From an uncultured Bryobacterales bacterium (GTDB taxonomy: Bacteria; Acidobacteriota; Terriglobia; Bryobacterales; Bryobacteraceae): a stretch of DNA of 7,519 bases. The notes under the pieces were generated by a model. It was not told the DNA's origin. It did no database searches and saw only the letters and a program-made list of their open reading frames with translations. Both the position numbers and the translations under genes were made by a program. This document shows, one piece after another, positions 1 through 6,830 of this stretch. Each line of letters opens with the position of its first letter. The stretch's first letter is position 1. The stretch lies in assembly GCA_937859895.1 (NCBI GenBank), contig CALMAV010000552.1, positions 1 through 7,519 of the forward strand. Direction: 5' to 3'.

Positions 1-1
1 G

Positions 2-1339
2 GCTATGTCCGCCGCCCCTGCCAGCGCTGACTCACGCCTAGATGCAGTGGAAGCCGCTGCTAAATCTGCTCAGAGTGCGGGCGATAACGCCTGGATGCTG
101 ACTTGCGCGGCGCTTGTGTTGATGATGACCGGGCCGGGCCTGGCACTGTTCTACGGTGGCCTTGTCCGCAGCAAGAACGTCTTGTCGACCATGATGCATA
201 GCTTCGCATTGATGGCTGTTGTCACTGTGCTCTGGGCTACCTACGGGTACAGCCTTGCGTTCAGCGAAGGCAATGCATTTGTAGGCGGTACCCAATATTT
301 CCTGCTGCACAATGTGACCAACGCGCCTACCGCTGATTACGCCGCTACCATTCCGCATGCGACGTACATGATCTATCAGCTGATGTTTGCGATCATCACG
401 CCGGCGCTCATCTCAGGCGCGTTTGCCGAGCGCATGCGGTTCAGCGCCATGCTTCTGTTCACCTGCCTTTGGTCAACGGTCGTGTACTTTCCTATGGCGC
501 ACATGGTTTGGGGCAAAGGCGGGTTTCTAAATGCCTCTCTGGGAGGCGTTGTTCCCTGTCTGGACTTCGCCGGTGGGACGGTAGTTCACATCACGTCAGG
601 AGTAAGTGCTTTGGTGTGTGCGCTCTATCTGGGCAAGCGCATCGGGTTTCCACGTGAAGCGATTAAGCCGCATAACTTAGTGCTAAGCGTAATTGGTGCG
701 TCTCTGCTGTGGGTCGGCTGGTTTGGCTTTAACGCGGGTAGTGCGGTGAACGCATCAGGCCTTGCTACAAGCGCTTTCATTGCCACACACTTTGGAGCTG
801 CTGCTGCCACTCTCGGATGGATGCTGGCTGAATGGTTCAAGCACGGCAAACCTAGCGTACTGGGCGCCATCTCAGGCGCAGTCGCGGGTTTAGTGGCCAT
901 CACTCCGGCTTCGGGATTTGTGAAGCCGTTCCCTGCCCTGCTGATTGGTTTCCTCGCCGGCCTGTTCTGTTTCTGGATGGTAACCACCGTGAAGAATAGA
1001 TTCCGCTATGACGATACGCTGGATGCATTCGGCGTACACGGTGCAGGCGGAACACTGGGCGCGCTTCTCACCGGCGTGTTTGCAACTAACGCCGTCAACG
1101 ATGGCTTCAAGGACGCTTATGGTAAGGTGTTGCCGCTCGGCCTGGTAGATGGCAATGCTCACCAGTTGCTCAACCAAAGTGTTGGCGTAATTATTGCGGT
1201 TGTTTTAGCTGTTGCTGGAACGTTCGTCATTTTGAAAGTTGTTGATCTGCTGTTGGGTGTACGGGCAAACGAAGATCAGGAAATTGAGGGGCTGGATCTG
1301 TCGATGCACGGAGAGGAAGGCTATAACCTGGATGCCTAA
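2..1339 (+). CDS. amtB: Ammonium channel/transporter, Amt family (5' end probably outside the window)
   Basis: Inner-membrane channel that conducts ammonia/ammonium inward for assimilation and is gated by PII. Residues are counted from the ATG at base 5. About ten or eleven membrane helices follow a 29-residue polar N-terminus. The Amt pore residues are all visible: F128 and F242 (phenylalanine gate), W169 and S246 (outer ammonium site), D187, and the pore histidines H195 and H345. The spacings equal those of E. coli AmtB (H to H 150, D to H 8, F242 to S246 4). Other signatures are AERMRFSA (141-148), DFAGGTVVH (187-195), GWFGFNAGS (238-246) and FGVHGAGGT (342-350). The cytoplasmic tail EGLDLSMHGEEGYN is the family's conserved C-terminus. 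Amt proteins usually carry a signal peptide ahead of such an N-terminus, and the frame is still open at base 2, so ATG 5 may be internal and the real start upstream. First gene of the visible amtB-PII-glnD cassette. Confidence 0.96.
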   Translation, partial: AMSAAPASADSRLDAVEAAAKSAQSAGDNAWMLTCAALVLMMTGPGLALFYGGLVRSKNVLSTMMHSFALMAVVTVLWATYGYSLAFSEGNAFVGGTQYFLLHNVTNAPTADYAATIPHATYMIYQLMFAIITPALISGAFAERMRFSAMLLFTCLWSTVVYFPMAHMVWGKGGFLNASLGGVVPCLDFAGGTVVHITSGVSALVCALYLGKRIGFPREAIKPHNLVLSVIGASLLWVGWFGFNAGSAVNASGLATSAFIATHFGAAAATLGWMLAEWFKHGKPSVLGAISGAVAGLVAITPASGFVKPFPALLIGFLAGLFCFWMVTTVKNRFRYDDTLDAFGVHGAGGTLGALLTGVFATNAVNDGFKDAYGKVLPLGLVDGNAHQLLNQSVGVIIAVVLAVAGTFVILKVVDLLLGVRANEDQEIEGLDLSMHGEEGYNLDA

Positions 1340-1340
1340 G

Positions 1341-1379
1341 ATGCAAGTACACTCGGCTGTAGCGAGACGCGCAAGATGA
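1341..1379 (+). other. 12-codon mini-ORF bridging amtB and the PII gene (speculative)
   Basis: An ATG lies one base after the amtB stop and opens a 12-residue frame (MQVHSAVARRAR). Its TGA (1377-1379) overlaps the PII gene start (1376-1378) in an ATGA arrangement. The PII start itself has no convincing Shine-Dalgarno, only a weak GAG at 1364-1366, so ribosomes arriving through this mini-ORF could re-initiate there. The purine-rich GAGAGGAAGG at 1311-1320 is too far upstream to serve it well. Frames this short occur readily by chance, so this is a candidate coupling element rather than a supported gene. Confidence 0.15.
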
Positions 1380-1714
1380 AAAAAGTAGAAGCAGTTATTC
1401 AACCTCATAAGCTTGATGAGGTCAAAGAAGCTCTGAAAGCAATCGGCATCGATGGCCTGACCATTACCGAAGTGCGAGGGCATGGCAGGCAGAAAGGTCA
1501 CAAGGAAGTCTATCGAGGCATGGAGTATGAGGTGGATCTGCTGCCTAAAATCAAACTTGAGACAGTGATTCCCGACGCACGCCTGGATGAAGTGACGCAG
1601 ACACTAGCCATTGCAGCGCGAACTGGGAAGATCGGCGACGGTAAGATCTTCATCTTCGACGTATTGAACATCATTCGCATCCGCAACGGCGATACTGGCG
1701 AGGCCGCACTGTAG
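1376..1714 (+). CDS. glnK: PII nitrogen regulatory protein (GlnB/GlnK family)
   Basis: Trimeric cytoplasmic signal protein that binds ATP/ADP and 2-oxoglutarate and controls AmtB and other nitrogen targets. At 112 residues it has the same length as E. coli GlnB and GlnK. The T-loop (about 37-55) carries Tyr51, the nucleotidylation site, and Arg47, which in known complexes plugs the Amt pore. Q39 (effector binding), K58, the B-loop TGKIGDGKIF (83-92, including K90) and R101/R103 are all present. The sequence around the modified tyrosine is YRGMEY, with Met49 where the classical pattern has Ala or Ser. By context, directly after amtB, it would be named glnK. By sequence (MKKVEA start, Asp54, IFDV near 93-96) it leans towards GlnB, so the symbol is a convention. 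The start is 36 bases after the amtB stop with a weak ribosome site, and glnD follows after 2 bases, so all three are probably co-transcribed. Confidence 0.95.
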   Translation: MKKVEAVIQPHKLDEVKEALKAIGIDGLTITEVRGHGRQKGHKEVYRGMEYEVDLLPKIKLETVIPDARLDEVTQTLAIAARTGKIGDGKIFIFDVLNIIRIRNGDTGEAAL

Positions 1715-1716
1715 GG

Positions 1717-4218
1717 GTGTCTGCCTACCAATCGCCGTCCAATTCATCCCTTGCTGAATTGGCATCTGCGTTCAGAAGCAACCGTGATCCTTACCCGTTA
1801 CTGGCCAGGCGTACCGAGTTTGTTGACGAGCTCGTACGGTCCTCCATTCAAGAGCTGCTAAGGGCCAAGCCGATTGCAGCGGTGGCGATCGGAGGTTATG
1901 GGCGTCAGGAGCTATTCCCCTACTCCGATATTGATTTGCTGATTGTTGCTGCAACCGAATCGGATCTTTCGACGCTGAAAAGTCCGCTTGCAAAGTTGCT
2001 CAGCGTCTTATGGGATAGCGGCTTGCGGGTGAGTCACTCCACACGGACCCTGGCGGATTGCTGCCGCTTCCATCCTGAAAATGTCGAGCTTCACATCAGC
2101 ATGCTCGACGCTCGCTTTTTGGCCGGCGAAGAGGTACTTTTCGGGCAGCTTGCCGCGCGACTGCCAGATGTTTACGTCCGCAACGGACAGGCAATGGTTT
2201 TACGGCTGGTTGACTTAGCTCGGCAGCGTCACGGAAAGTACAACGGAACACCCTACCATTTGGAGCCTAACGTCAAAGAGTCTCCCGGCGGTATACGCGA
2301 TCTCCATCTGCTCCGCTGGCTCCGGCAGCTTCAGCCTGAAGAAGCCTTTTTGCAGCAATCGTTATCGGATAGCGGAAGCGTAGATGCACAGCGATACTTA
2401 TTTGCCCTTCGCTGCTTCCTTCACTTAAATGTCGGCCGTGATGCCAATCTGCTGACGTTTGAAATGCAGGACGAGGCCGCTCAGGTCCTGCCGCTTGAGC
2501 CTGAGAGTCCGGAAGCATGGATGCGCGGCTACTACAAACAAGCGCGTCTGATATTCCAACGCACTCAGCGAGCACTGGAGTTTGTCACGTATCCAGGCGA
2601 GCCATCCTTTCTCCAATCGATAAAGGACCGCAGAGGCCGCCTCTCAACGCCTGAGTTCAAAGTGGTTCATGGGCGCTTAAATGTTGCTAATGTCGAACCA
2701 CTTCTCCAGAATGGGGCAGAGCTTTTAAGGCTCTTCACCTTCTCGGCCAGGCATGGGTTGCCATTATCCTGGGACCTACAGTGGCAGATACAGCAAGCCA
2801 TGGACGCAGTCGCCAACACATTTGCGAAGCGGCCACCTTCCTGGTCCAGTTGGGACGAACTACTTTCTCAGCCCCAAGCTGCTGTTGCTTTCGGGCAGAT
2901 GCAGGAGACGGGCGTACTAGGCGCAGCCATTCCCCTGTGGCATAGCATCGACAGCCTGGTTGTCCGTGACTTTTACCACCGCTATACAGTAGATGAACAC
3001 ACGCTGGTAGCGCTCGGAGAGCTAGATGCGCTGGCGCTCACGAAGACAGATAAGCCTGGACGTTTCGAAATGTTGGCGCGCGAGGAAGGCATATCGCCCG
3101 AGCTGCGGCTGGCCACACTGCTTCACGATGTTGGTAAGGGCACCACACCGGGCGAGCATCTTCGCGGTTCCCTGAAAGCTGCCCGGCAGGTGATGGACGT
3201 TATGCGGGCTCCGCAGTCGACACAGCAAAGGGTCATCTTCCTGATTGAGCATCATCTTGCGCTTTCCACCGTGATGAATGGGCGCGACCTGGAGGATCCG
3301 GCGACCGCGCGGGCTTTAACGTCAGAGTTAGATACGACTGAGAATCTGCGCCGTCTGACGCTTCTCACCTTTGCCGATATCAGCGCCGTTAACCCCACGG
3401 CAATGAGCCCCTGGCGACTGGAACAACTATGGCGCGTGTATACGCTGGGTGTCGAGCAACTGGCACGCGAGCTGACCTCCAACCGCATTGATGATGCTCC
3501 CAGACAAGCTAACAACGGCTTACCGGATCGCCTGATCGAGTTTCTGCAAGGCTTCCCGAAGCGCTATCTGCGTACCCATTCGCGTGAACAGATAGATCAT
3601 CACTTTCGACTGGCAACTGTCAGCCGTAGAGAAGGTGTAGCTGTCGAGATCACAGCGGAATTAGGCGCTTACCTCCTGACTGTTTTGGCCCACGACCGCA
3701 CGGGGCTTTTTGCATCTCTTTGCGGCACCTTGGCCAGCTTTGGGATGAACATCGTGAAGGGTGAGGCGTCGTCAAATTCGTCTCGAGTTGTGCTTGACCT
3801 CATTCGCTTTACGGACCCGAACGATACGCTTGCCTTGAATCCAGAAGAGTTGGTGCGGCTTCAAGACAAAGTAAAAGCCGTCGTAGGAGGGAATGCTGAC
3901 GCTAATGAACTTCTGAAACGGCGATCTCCTGCACGGCGGCCTACGGAAGAAGCTTTTATTGTTCCAAGAGTCCGCTTCAACAACAGTGCGTCTGATGAGG
4001 CGACGCTGATTGACTTCGTTGGTGAAGATCGCCCAGGCCTCCTCCACGACCTTGCTTCTGCCATTAGCGCGTGCGGATGCAACATCGAAGTGGTGATGAT
4101 TGACACCGAGGCTCATAAAGCCATCGATGTTTTCTATGTGACCTACCAGGGCGGCAAGCTGGATGAACCGTTACAGGATCAACTGCAGACAGCACTCTTG
4201 CAAGCTGCAGAGATTTAA
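1717..4218 (+). CDS. glnD: Bifunctional PII nucleotidyltransferase / nucleotidyl-removing enzyme GlnD
   Basis: Primary glutamine sensor. It modifies Tyr51 of PII when glutamine is low and removes the group when glutamine is high. The protein has 833 residues, slightly shorter than E. coli GlnD, with all four expected domains in order. The nucleotidyltransferase domain (about 40-130) has GGYGRQELFPYSDID (59-73) with metal-binding D71 and D73, followed by the GlnD-typical SPGGIRDLH (189-197). An HD phosphohydrolase domain (about 420-560) has H428, H470-D471 and D554, so removal activity should be intact. ACT domain 1 (about 650-725) has HDRTGLF, and ACT domain 2 (about 763-830) has EDRPGLL. The start is GTG at 1717, two bases after the PII stop; no clear Shine-Dalgarno is visible, so translational coupling is likely. 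The family is usually called uridylyltransferase, but homologues in amtB-glnK-glnD operons of Actinobacteria adenylylate PII, so the nucleotide cannot be read from this sequence. Confidence 0.95.
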   Translation: MSAYQSPSNSSLAELASAFRSNRDPYPLLARRTEFVDELVRSSIQELLRAKPIAAVAIGGYGRQELFPYSDIDLLIVAATESDLSTLKSPLAKLLSVLWDSGLRVSHSTRTLADCCRFHPENVELHISMLDARFLAGEEVLFGQLAARLPDVYVRNGQAMVLRLVDLARQRHGKYNGTPYHLEPNVKESPGGIRDLHLLRWLRQLQPEEAFLQQSLSDSGSVDAQRYLFALRCFLHLNVGRDANLLTFEMQDEAAQVLPLEPESPEAWMRGYYKQARLIFQRTQRALEFVTYPGEPSFLQSIKDRRGRLSTPEFKVVHGRLNVANVEPLLQNGAELLRLFTFSARHGLPLSWDLQWQIQQAMDAVANTFAKRPPSWSSWDELLSQPQAAVAFGQMQETGVLGAAIPLWHSIDSLVVRDFYHRYTVDEHTLVALGELDALALTKTDKPGRFEMLAREEGISPELRLATLLHDVGKGTTPGEHLRGSLKAARQVMDVMRAPQSTQQRVIFLIEHHLALSTVMNGRDLEDPATARALTSELDTTENLRRLTLLTFADISAVNPTAMSPWRLEQLWRVYTLGVEQLARELTSNRIDDAPRQANNGLPDRLIEFLQGFPKRYLRTHSREQIDHHFRLATVSRREGVAVEITAELGAYLLTVLAHDRTGLFASLCGTLASFGMNIVKGEASSNSSRVVLDLIRFTDPNDTLALNPEELVRLQDKVKAVVGGNADANELLKRRSPARRPTEEAFIVPRVRFNNSASDEATLIDFVGEDRPGLLHDLASAISACGCNIEVVMIDTEAHKAIDVFYVTYQGGKLDEPLQDQLQTALLQAAEI

Positions 4219-4228
4219 CCTTTTCGAA

Positions 4229-5314
4229 TCAGGCTCGCCGAATGCAGTTCTCTGGGCGAAGGTTGCGAGAGAAGAATGGCTTCTCAGGAACGGCTTTGCT
4301 GAGAACGGCAAGCATCTTGGTCGGAGTCACTATTCGCTTCAACAGTGCATCCTCGTCGAATGCTTGCACCCGGTCAACGAACGAGCGATCCCACTCCCCT
4401 TTGCGATCAAAGTTGTACCCGAATCCGCGGTCAACAAAGACATCAATGATATTGCTGAACGCGATGAATACCCGGAAGTGAAAGCGCTCGTTCAACAAAG
4501 GCAGAATGTCCTGGGCTCGAATGCCTTCGAAGCCATCCATTGAGCAGTCCCAGTTTTCGTACAGCTCTTCGTGGCGACGAAGCTGTTGGTTGTAGCGATA
4601 GCTGGGCGGCAGTTCCTGCCAGAAGCGGTGCACATGCTCCAGGGCTTCCGGCCAACGCGCGTGCCCGTTGCGACCGATCATGTCGTTCACAATCAGATAG
4701 CCGCCGGGATGCAACGCTTTCTCGAGCTGTTCAAACAGGTGCTCCAAATGAACAACATGGTGCAGCGAATGAATGGCAAGAACTCCGGTGTATGTTTCTC
4801 CATTTGCCTTCCATGAATTAAAGTCGCCGGATTCGTACTCGAAGAAATGGCGCAGTCCCTCGGCCTCAGCCGCCGCTTTGCCACGATCCAACATCTCGGG
4901 ATTCAGGTCCAGGCAACGAATCTGAAACTGCTCCAAACCCAAAGCACGAAGGCTGTGAGCGATGCGGATTTCGTTATCGCAGTTACCGGAGCCCACGCTA
5001 AGAAACCTTGCCAACCCGGTACTCCGGGCGCACTCCAGCATGTACTTGGCGAAGAAGTCGTCCGGATTCGAAGCGCCGCACTCCTCGAGCAATGGAATCA
5101 CGTAAGCCTTGGCCCAGTAGTGAAAGATTGGCGGCAGATCACTAATGGTTACGTTGTCCTTGTAGAGTTCACGTTCTCTTGCCAGGCGCTGTTGGTAATC
5201 ATCTGGAGGCAAGGTCGGGGCTGGATTCACCTGGGGACTTGGTGCTTCGATTGAACTCGTGCTCGGCTTGCGGCTCACGTGTAGAGCCGTGCGCAAACGC
5301 TCCAATAGCTTCAC
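4229..5314 (-). CDS. Class I SAM-dependent methyltransferase, substrate unknown
   Basis: Probable cytoplasmic methyltransferase of 361 residues with a Rossmann-type SAM-binding core at about 100-215. Motif I is FLSVGSGN (104-111). The acidic residue for the SAM ribose is D136 in CLDLNPEM. ESGDF (161-165) matches the adenine-side motif. HSLHHVVHLEHLF (182-194) and LHPGGYLIVND (201-211) match the post-motif II and III segments. A Pro/Ser-rich stretch (about 18-38) precedes the core. About 145 residues follow it, rich in His, Trp and Arg, with a distinctive section around CSMDGFEGIRAQD (257-269); this tail probably sets substrate choice. No transmembrane segment or signal peptide is seen. The GTG start directly abuts the stop of the upstream MATE gene and is supported by a good Shine-Dalgarno, so the two genes are surely one operon. 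The general class is clear; whether the substrate is a small molecule, lipid or sugar cannot be told. Confidence 0.85.
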   Translation of the reverse strand: MKLLERLRTALHVSRKPSTSSIEAPSPQVNPAPTLPPDDYQQRLARERELYKDNVTISDLPPIFHYWAKAYVIPLLEECGASNPDDFFAKYMLECARSTGLARFLSVGSGNCDNEIRIAHSLRALGLEQFQIRCLDLNPEMLDRGKAAAEAEGLRHFFEYESGDFNSWKANGETYTGVLAIHSLHHVVHLEHLFEQLEKALHPGGYLIVNDMIGRNGHARWPEALEHVHRFWQELPPSYRYNQQLRRHEELYENWDCSMDGFEGIRAQDILPLLNERFHFRVFIAFSNIIDVFVDRGFGYNFDRKGEWDRSFVDRVQAFDEDALLKRIVTPTKMLAVLSKAVPEKPFFSRNLRPENCIRRA

Positions 5315-6727
5315 TTAGATCACCTTTCGTTTCCAGTCGCCGCGCAGGAACAGGACTGCTCCTGCAACGCTGATGGCTGCCTGAGCAATTGGGATAGAGG
5401 CAAACACACCGCGTACCCCGAGGCCGGTCCGATGGGCCAGGTACCAGGCCAGCGGTACTTCAAAGATCCAGAAACCGAAAAAGTTGATAACGGTCGGTGT
5501 AACAGTGTCGCCAGCACCGTTGAAAGCTTGGATCATCACCATTCCGAAGGCGTACAGAAGATTGCCGTAGCCAAGAATCCGCAGACAATCCACAGACACT
5601 TGCGTGACTTGACGGTCGGTTGTGAAGAGCGCTGTTATCTGATGAGGTAAGCCGATCATCAAAATTGAGACCGTACCCAGATAAACCATGTTGTAAAAGC
5701 CTGTCACATAAACCGCACGTTCGGCGCGCTCAGGCTTACCGGCACCGAGATTTTGCCCCACCATGGTTGCCGCCGCACCGCTAAGTCCCCAGGCAGGCAG
5801 GACGACAAACATGAAGATGCGTATGCCTATGGTGTAGCCTGCGACTGCAAAGCTGCCAAACTCACTGATGATGCGCACCAGCACGATCCAGCTTGTTTGG
5901 GAGATGCCGAATTGGAGGATGCCGGTAGCAGATACTCGCGCTAAGGTTCCAATCACGTTCGGTACAAAACGTAGATTGTTGCTGCGGATCAACACGCGGC
6001 TGGTGCCGCCGGCGAGGATCCACCATTGATAAAGCACACCAAAGGAGCGACCAATCAATGTTGAGACTGCAGCACCAGTGACACCCAGCGCCGGGAATGG
6101 CCCCAGGCCAAAGATCAGGCACGGATCGAGTGTCAGATTAATCAGGTTGGAGACTATCAGAACGCGCATGGCAATCGCAGGATCGCCAGCACCGCGGAAA
6201 ATCGCATTGTTCAAGAACAGAAGCATGATCGCTATGTTTCCGCCCAGCACGATAGCTGTGTACCGATGTCCGGTTGCGACCAGAGAGGGCGAAGCACCCA
6301 TGGCTCGGAGCAGGTCTGCGCTGTACAGGGCAGCAGGAATACCGATGGCGAGCGCTATCGCAACGCCTAGCCAGATAGACTGCACCGCCGCGACAGAAGC
6401 GCCCTCGGCATCTTTCTCTCCAATACGACGGGCCACCATGGCAGTCGTGGATAGGCTCAACCCTAACGCCACAGCGAAGATGAGCGACAGCATCGACTCT
6501 GTCAGCCCCACTGTTGCGATAGAGTCCTCGCCAAGCCGAGTAACCCAGAACACATCGACAATGCCGAAGAGCGACTCCATAGCCATCTCGAGTACCATCG
6601 GCGTGGCAAGAAGGAGCACTGCACGACCGATGGAGCCGGTAGTGAAATCCTGATGCGTGCCGCGCATGGCATCAAGGAACCACGCGAATGGCGACGGAGG
6701 ACGAGATTGGGAAACCGGAGACGCCAT
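5315..6727 (-). CDS. MATE family efflux transporter
   Basis: Inner-membrane antiporter of the multidrug and toxic compound extrusion family, expected to export organic molecules in exchange for H+ or Na+. At 470 residues with about twelve hydrophobic helices it has the usual family length. The two halves repeat each other, most clearly in FRGAGDP (177-183) and FNGAGDT (402-408). The first helix region has ATPMVLEMAMESLFGIVDVFW (41-61), with charged E47, E51 and D58. Further typical segments are the loop ARRIGEKD (99-106), DPCLIFGLGP (201-210) and VGQNLGAGKPERAERAV (323-339). The N-terminal 30 residues are polar and poorly constrained. ATG 6727 lacks a clear Shine-Dalgarno and Met21 (6667) is a possible alternative start. 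First gene of an operon with the methyltransferase, divergent from the membrane-protein gene at 6831. The substrate is unknown; the linked methyltransferase may modify or detoxify the exported compound, which is inference. Confidence 0.93.
   Translation of the reverse strand: MASPVSQSRPPSPFAWFLDAMRGTHQDFTTGSIGRAVLLLATPMVLEMAMESLFGIVDVFWVTRLGEDSIATVGLTESMLSLIFAVALGLSLSTTAMVARRIGEKDAEGASVAAVQSIWLGVAIALAIGIPAALYSADLLRAMGASPSLVATGHRYTAIVLGGNIAIMLLFLNNAIFRGAGDPAIAMRVLIVSNLINLTLDPCLIFGLGPFPALGVTGAAVSTLIGRSFGVLYQWWILAGGTSRVLIRSNNLRFVPNVIGTLARVSATGILQFGISQTSWIVLVRIISEFGSFAVAGYTIGIRIFMFVVLPAWGLSGAAATMVGQNLGAGKPERAERAVYVTGFYNMVYLGTVSILMIGLPHQITALFTTDRQVTQVSVDCLRILGYGNLLYAFGMVMIQAFNGAGDTVTPTVINFFGFWIFEVPLAWYLAHRTGLGVRGVFASIPIAQAAISVAGAVLFLRGDWKRKVI
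5319..5326 (-). promoter_or_regulatory. Shine-Dalgarno of the methyltransferase gene
   Basis: On the minus strand AAGGTGAT lies inside the last codons of the MATE gene. AGGTGAT is complementary to the extended 3' end of 16S rRNA, and its AGG core sits 8 bases before the GTG start at 5314. This decides the GTG start: an alternative GTG within the Shine-Dalgarno itself would meet a TAA after two codons. Confidence 0.7.
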
Positions 6728-6762
6728 TGGACGTATCTAGGCTACCGTGAGCCGCTTTGGCC

Positions 6763-6790
6763 ATTTCACAACAATGCCACTCTTTGACAA
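6763..6790 (-). promoter_or_regulatory. Candidate promoter of the MATE-methyltransferase operon
   Basis: Read on the minus strand, a -35-like TTGTCA (6785-6790, 5 of 6 to consensus) and a -10-like TGAAAT (6763-6768, 4 of 6) are separated by 16 bases. Transcription would start near 6756 and leave a leader of about 29 bases before ATG 6727. The -35 box lies within the palindrome CTTTGACAAAG (6782-6792). Found by eye. Confidence 0.4.
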
Positions 6791-6809
6791 AGCACTTTAC
6801 AATGCAAAG
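6782..6809. repeat. Two adjacent CTTT...AAAG inverted repeats, possible operator
   Basis: CTTTGACAAAG (6782-6792) is a perfect 5-base inverted repeat with a 1-base centre. CTTTACAATGCAAAG (6795-6809) has CTTT/AAAG ends around a 7-base centre. The two centres are 15 bases apart. They cover the candidate -35 boxes of both divergent promoters, which is where a shared repressor would act. The arms are short and no regulator is assigned, so the operator role is inference. Confidence 0.4.
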
Positions 6810-6824
6810 CGCGTGCGGTACAGT
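6796..6824 (+). promoter_or_regulatory. Candidate promoter of the rightward membrane-protein gene
   Basis: TTTACA (6796-6801, 5 of 6 to the -35 consensus) and TACAGT (6819-6824, 4 of 6 to the -10 consensus) are separated by 17 bases. The predicted transcription start falls at about 6831, which is also an in-frame ATG. A perfect TTGACA at 6784-6789 has no good -10 at normal spacing. Confidence 0.35.
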
Positions 6825-6830
6825 TCCCTC

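Noticed and set aside
1352..1366. Small CTCG/CGAG hairpin between amtB and the PII gene
   Set aside because: Only four base pairs with a 7-base loop; likely chance.
625..1501. Minus-strand open frames over amtB and the PII gene
   Set aside because: Shadows of strongly conserved coding sequence; no ribosome site or recognisable product.
4195..4224. Hairpin CTC(T)TGCA-AGC-TGCAGAG followed by TTTT as a glnD terminator
   Set aside because: The stem is short with a bulge, it lies inside the glnD coding end, and the four T residues start 8 bases after the stem. This is too weak to call an intrinsic terminator.
4163..5254. Several + strand open frames (4163-4543, 4540-4821, 4847-5254)
   Set aside because: They are antisense to the well-supported methyltransferase, give low-complexity or unfamiliar products, and overlap each other in different frames.
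6078..6653. 191-codon open frame on the + strand
   Set aside because: It lies wholly inside the MATE gene on the opposite strand. Its product is rich in Arg, Ser and Pro with no domain, as expected for an antisense shadow of a membrane protein gene.
6784..6803. TTGACA (6784-6789) with TACAAT (6798-6803) as one promoter
   Set aside because: The spacer is only 8 bases, too short for a normal sigma-70 promoter.
6747..6830. GTG at 6747 as start of the membrane-protein gene
   Set aside because: The extra 28 residues are coded across the candidate promoter and palindromes, there is no ribosome site, and the segment looks like intergenic DNA that happens to be open.
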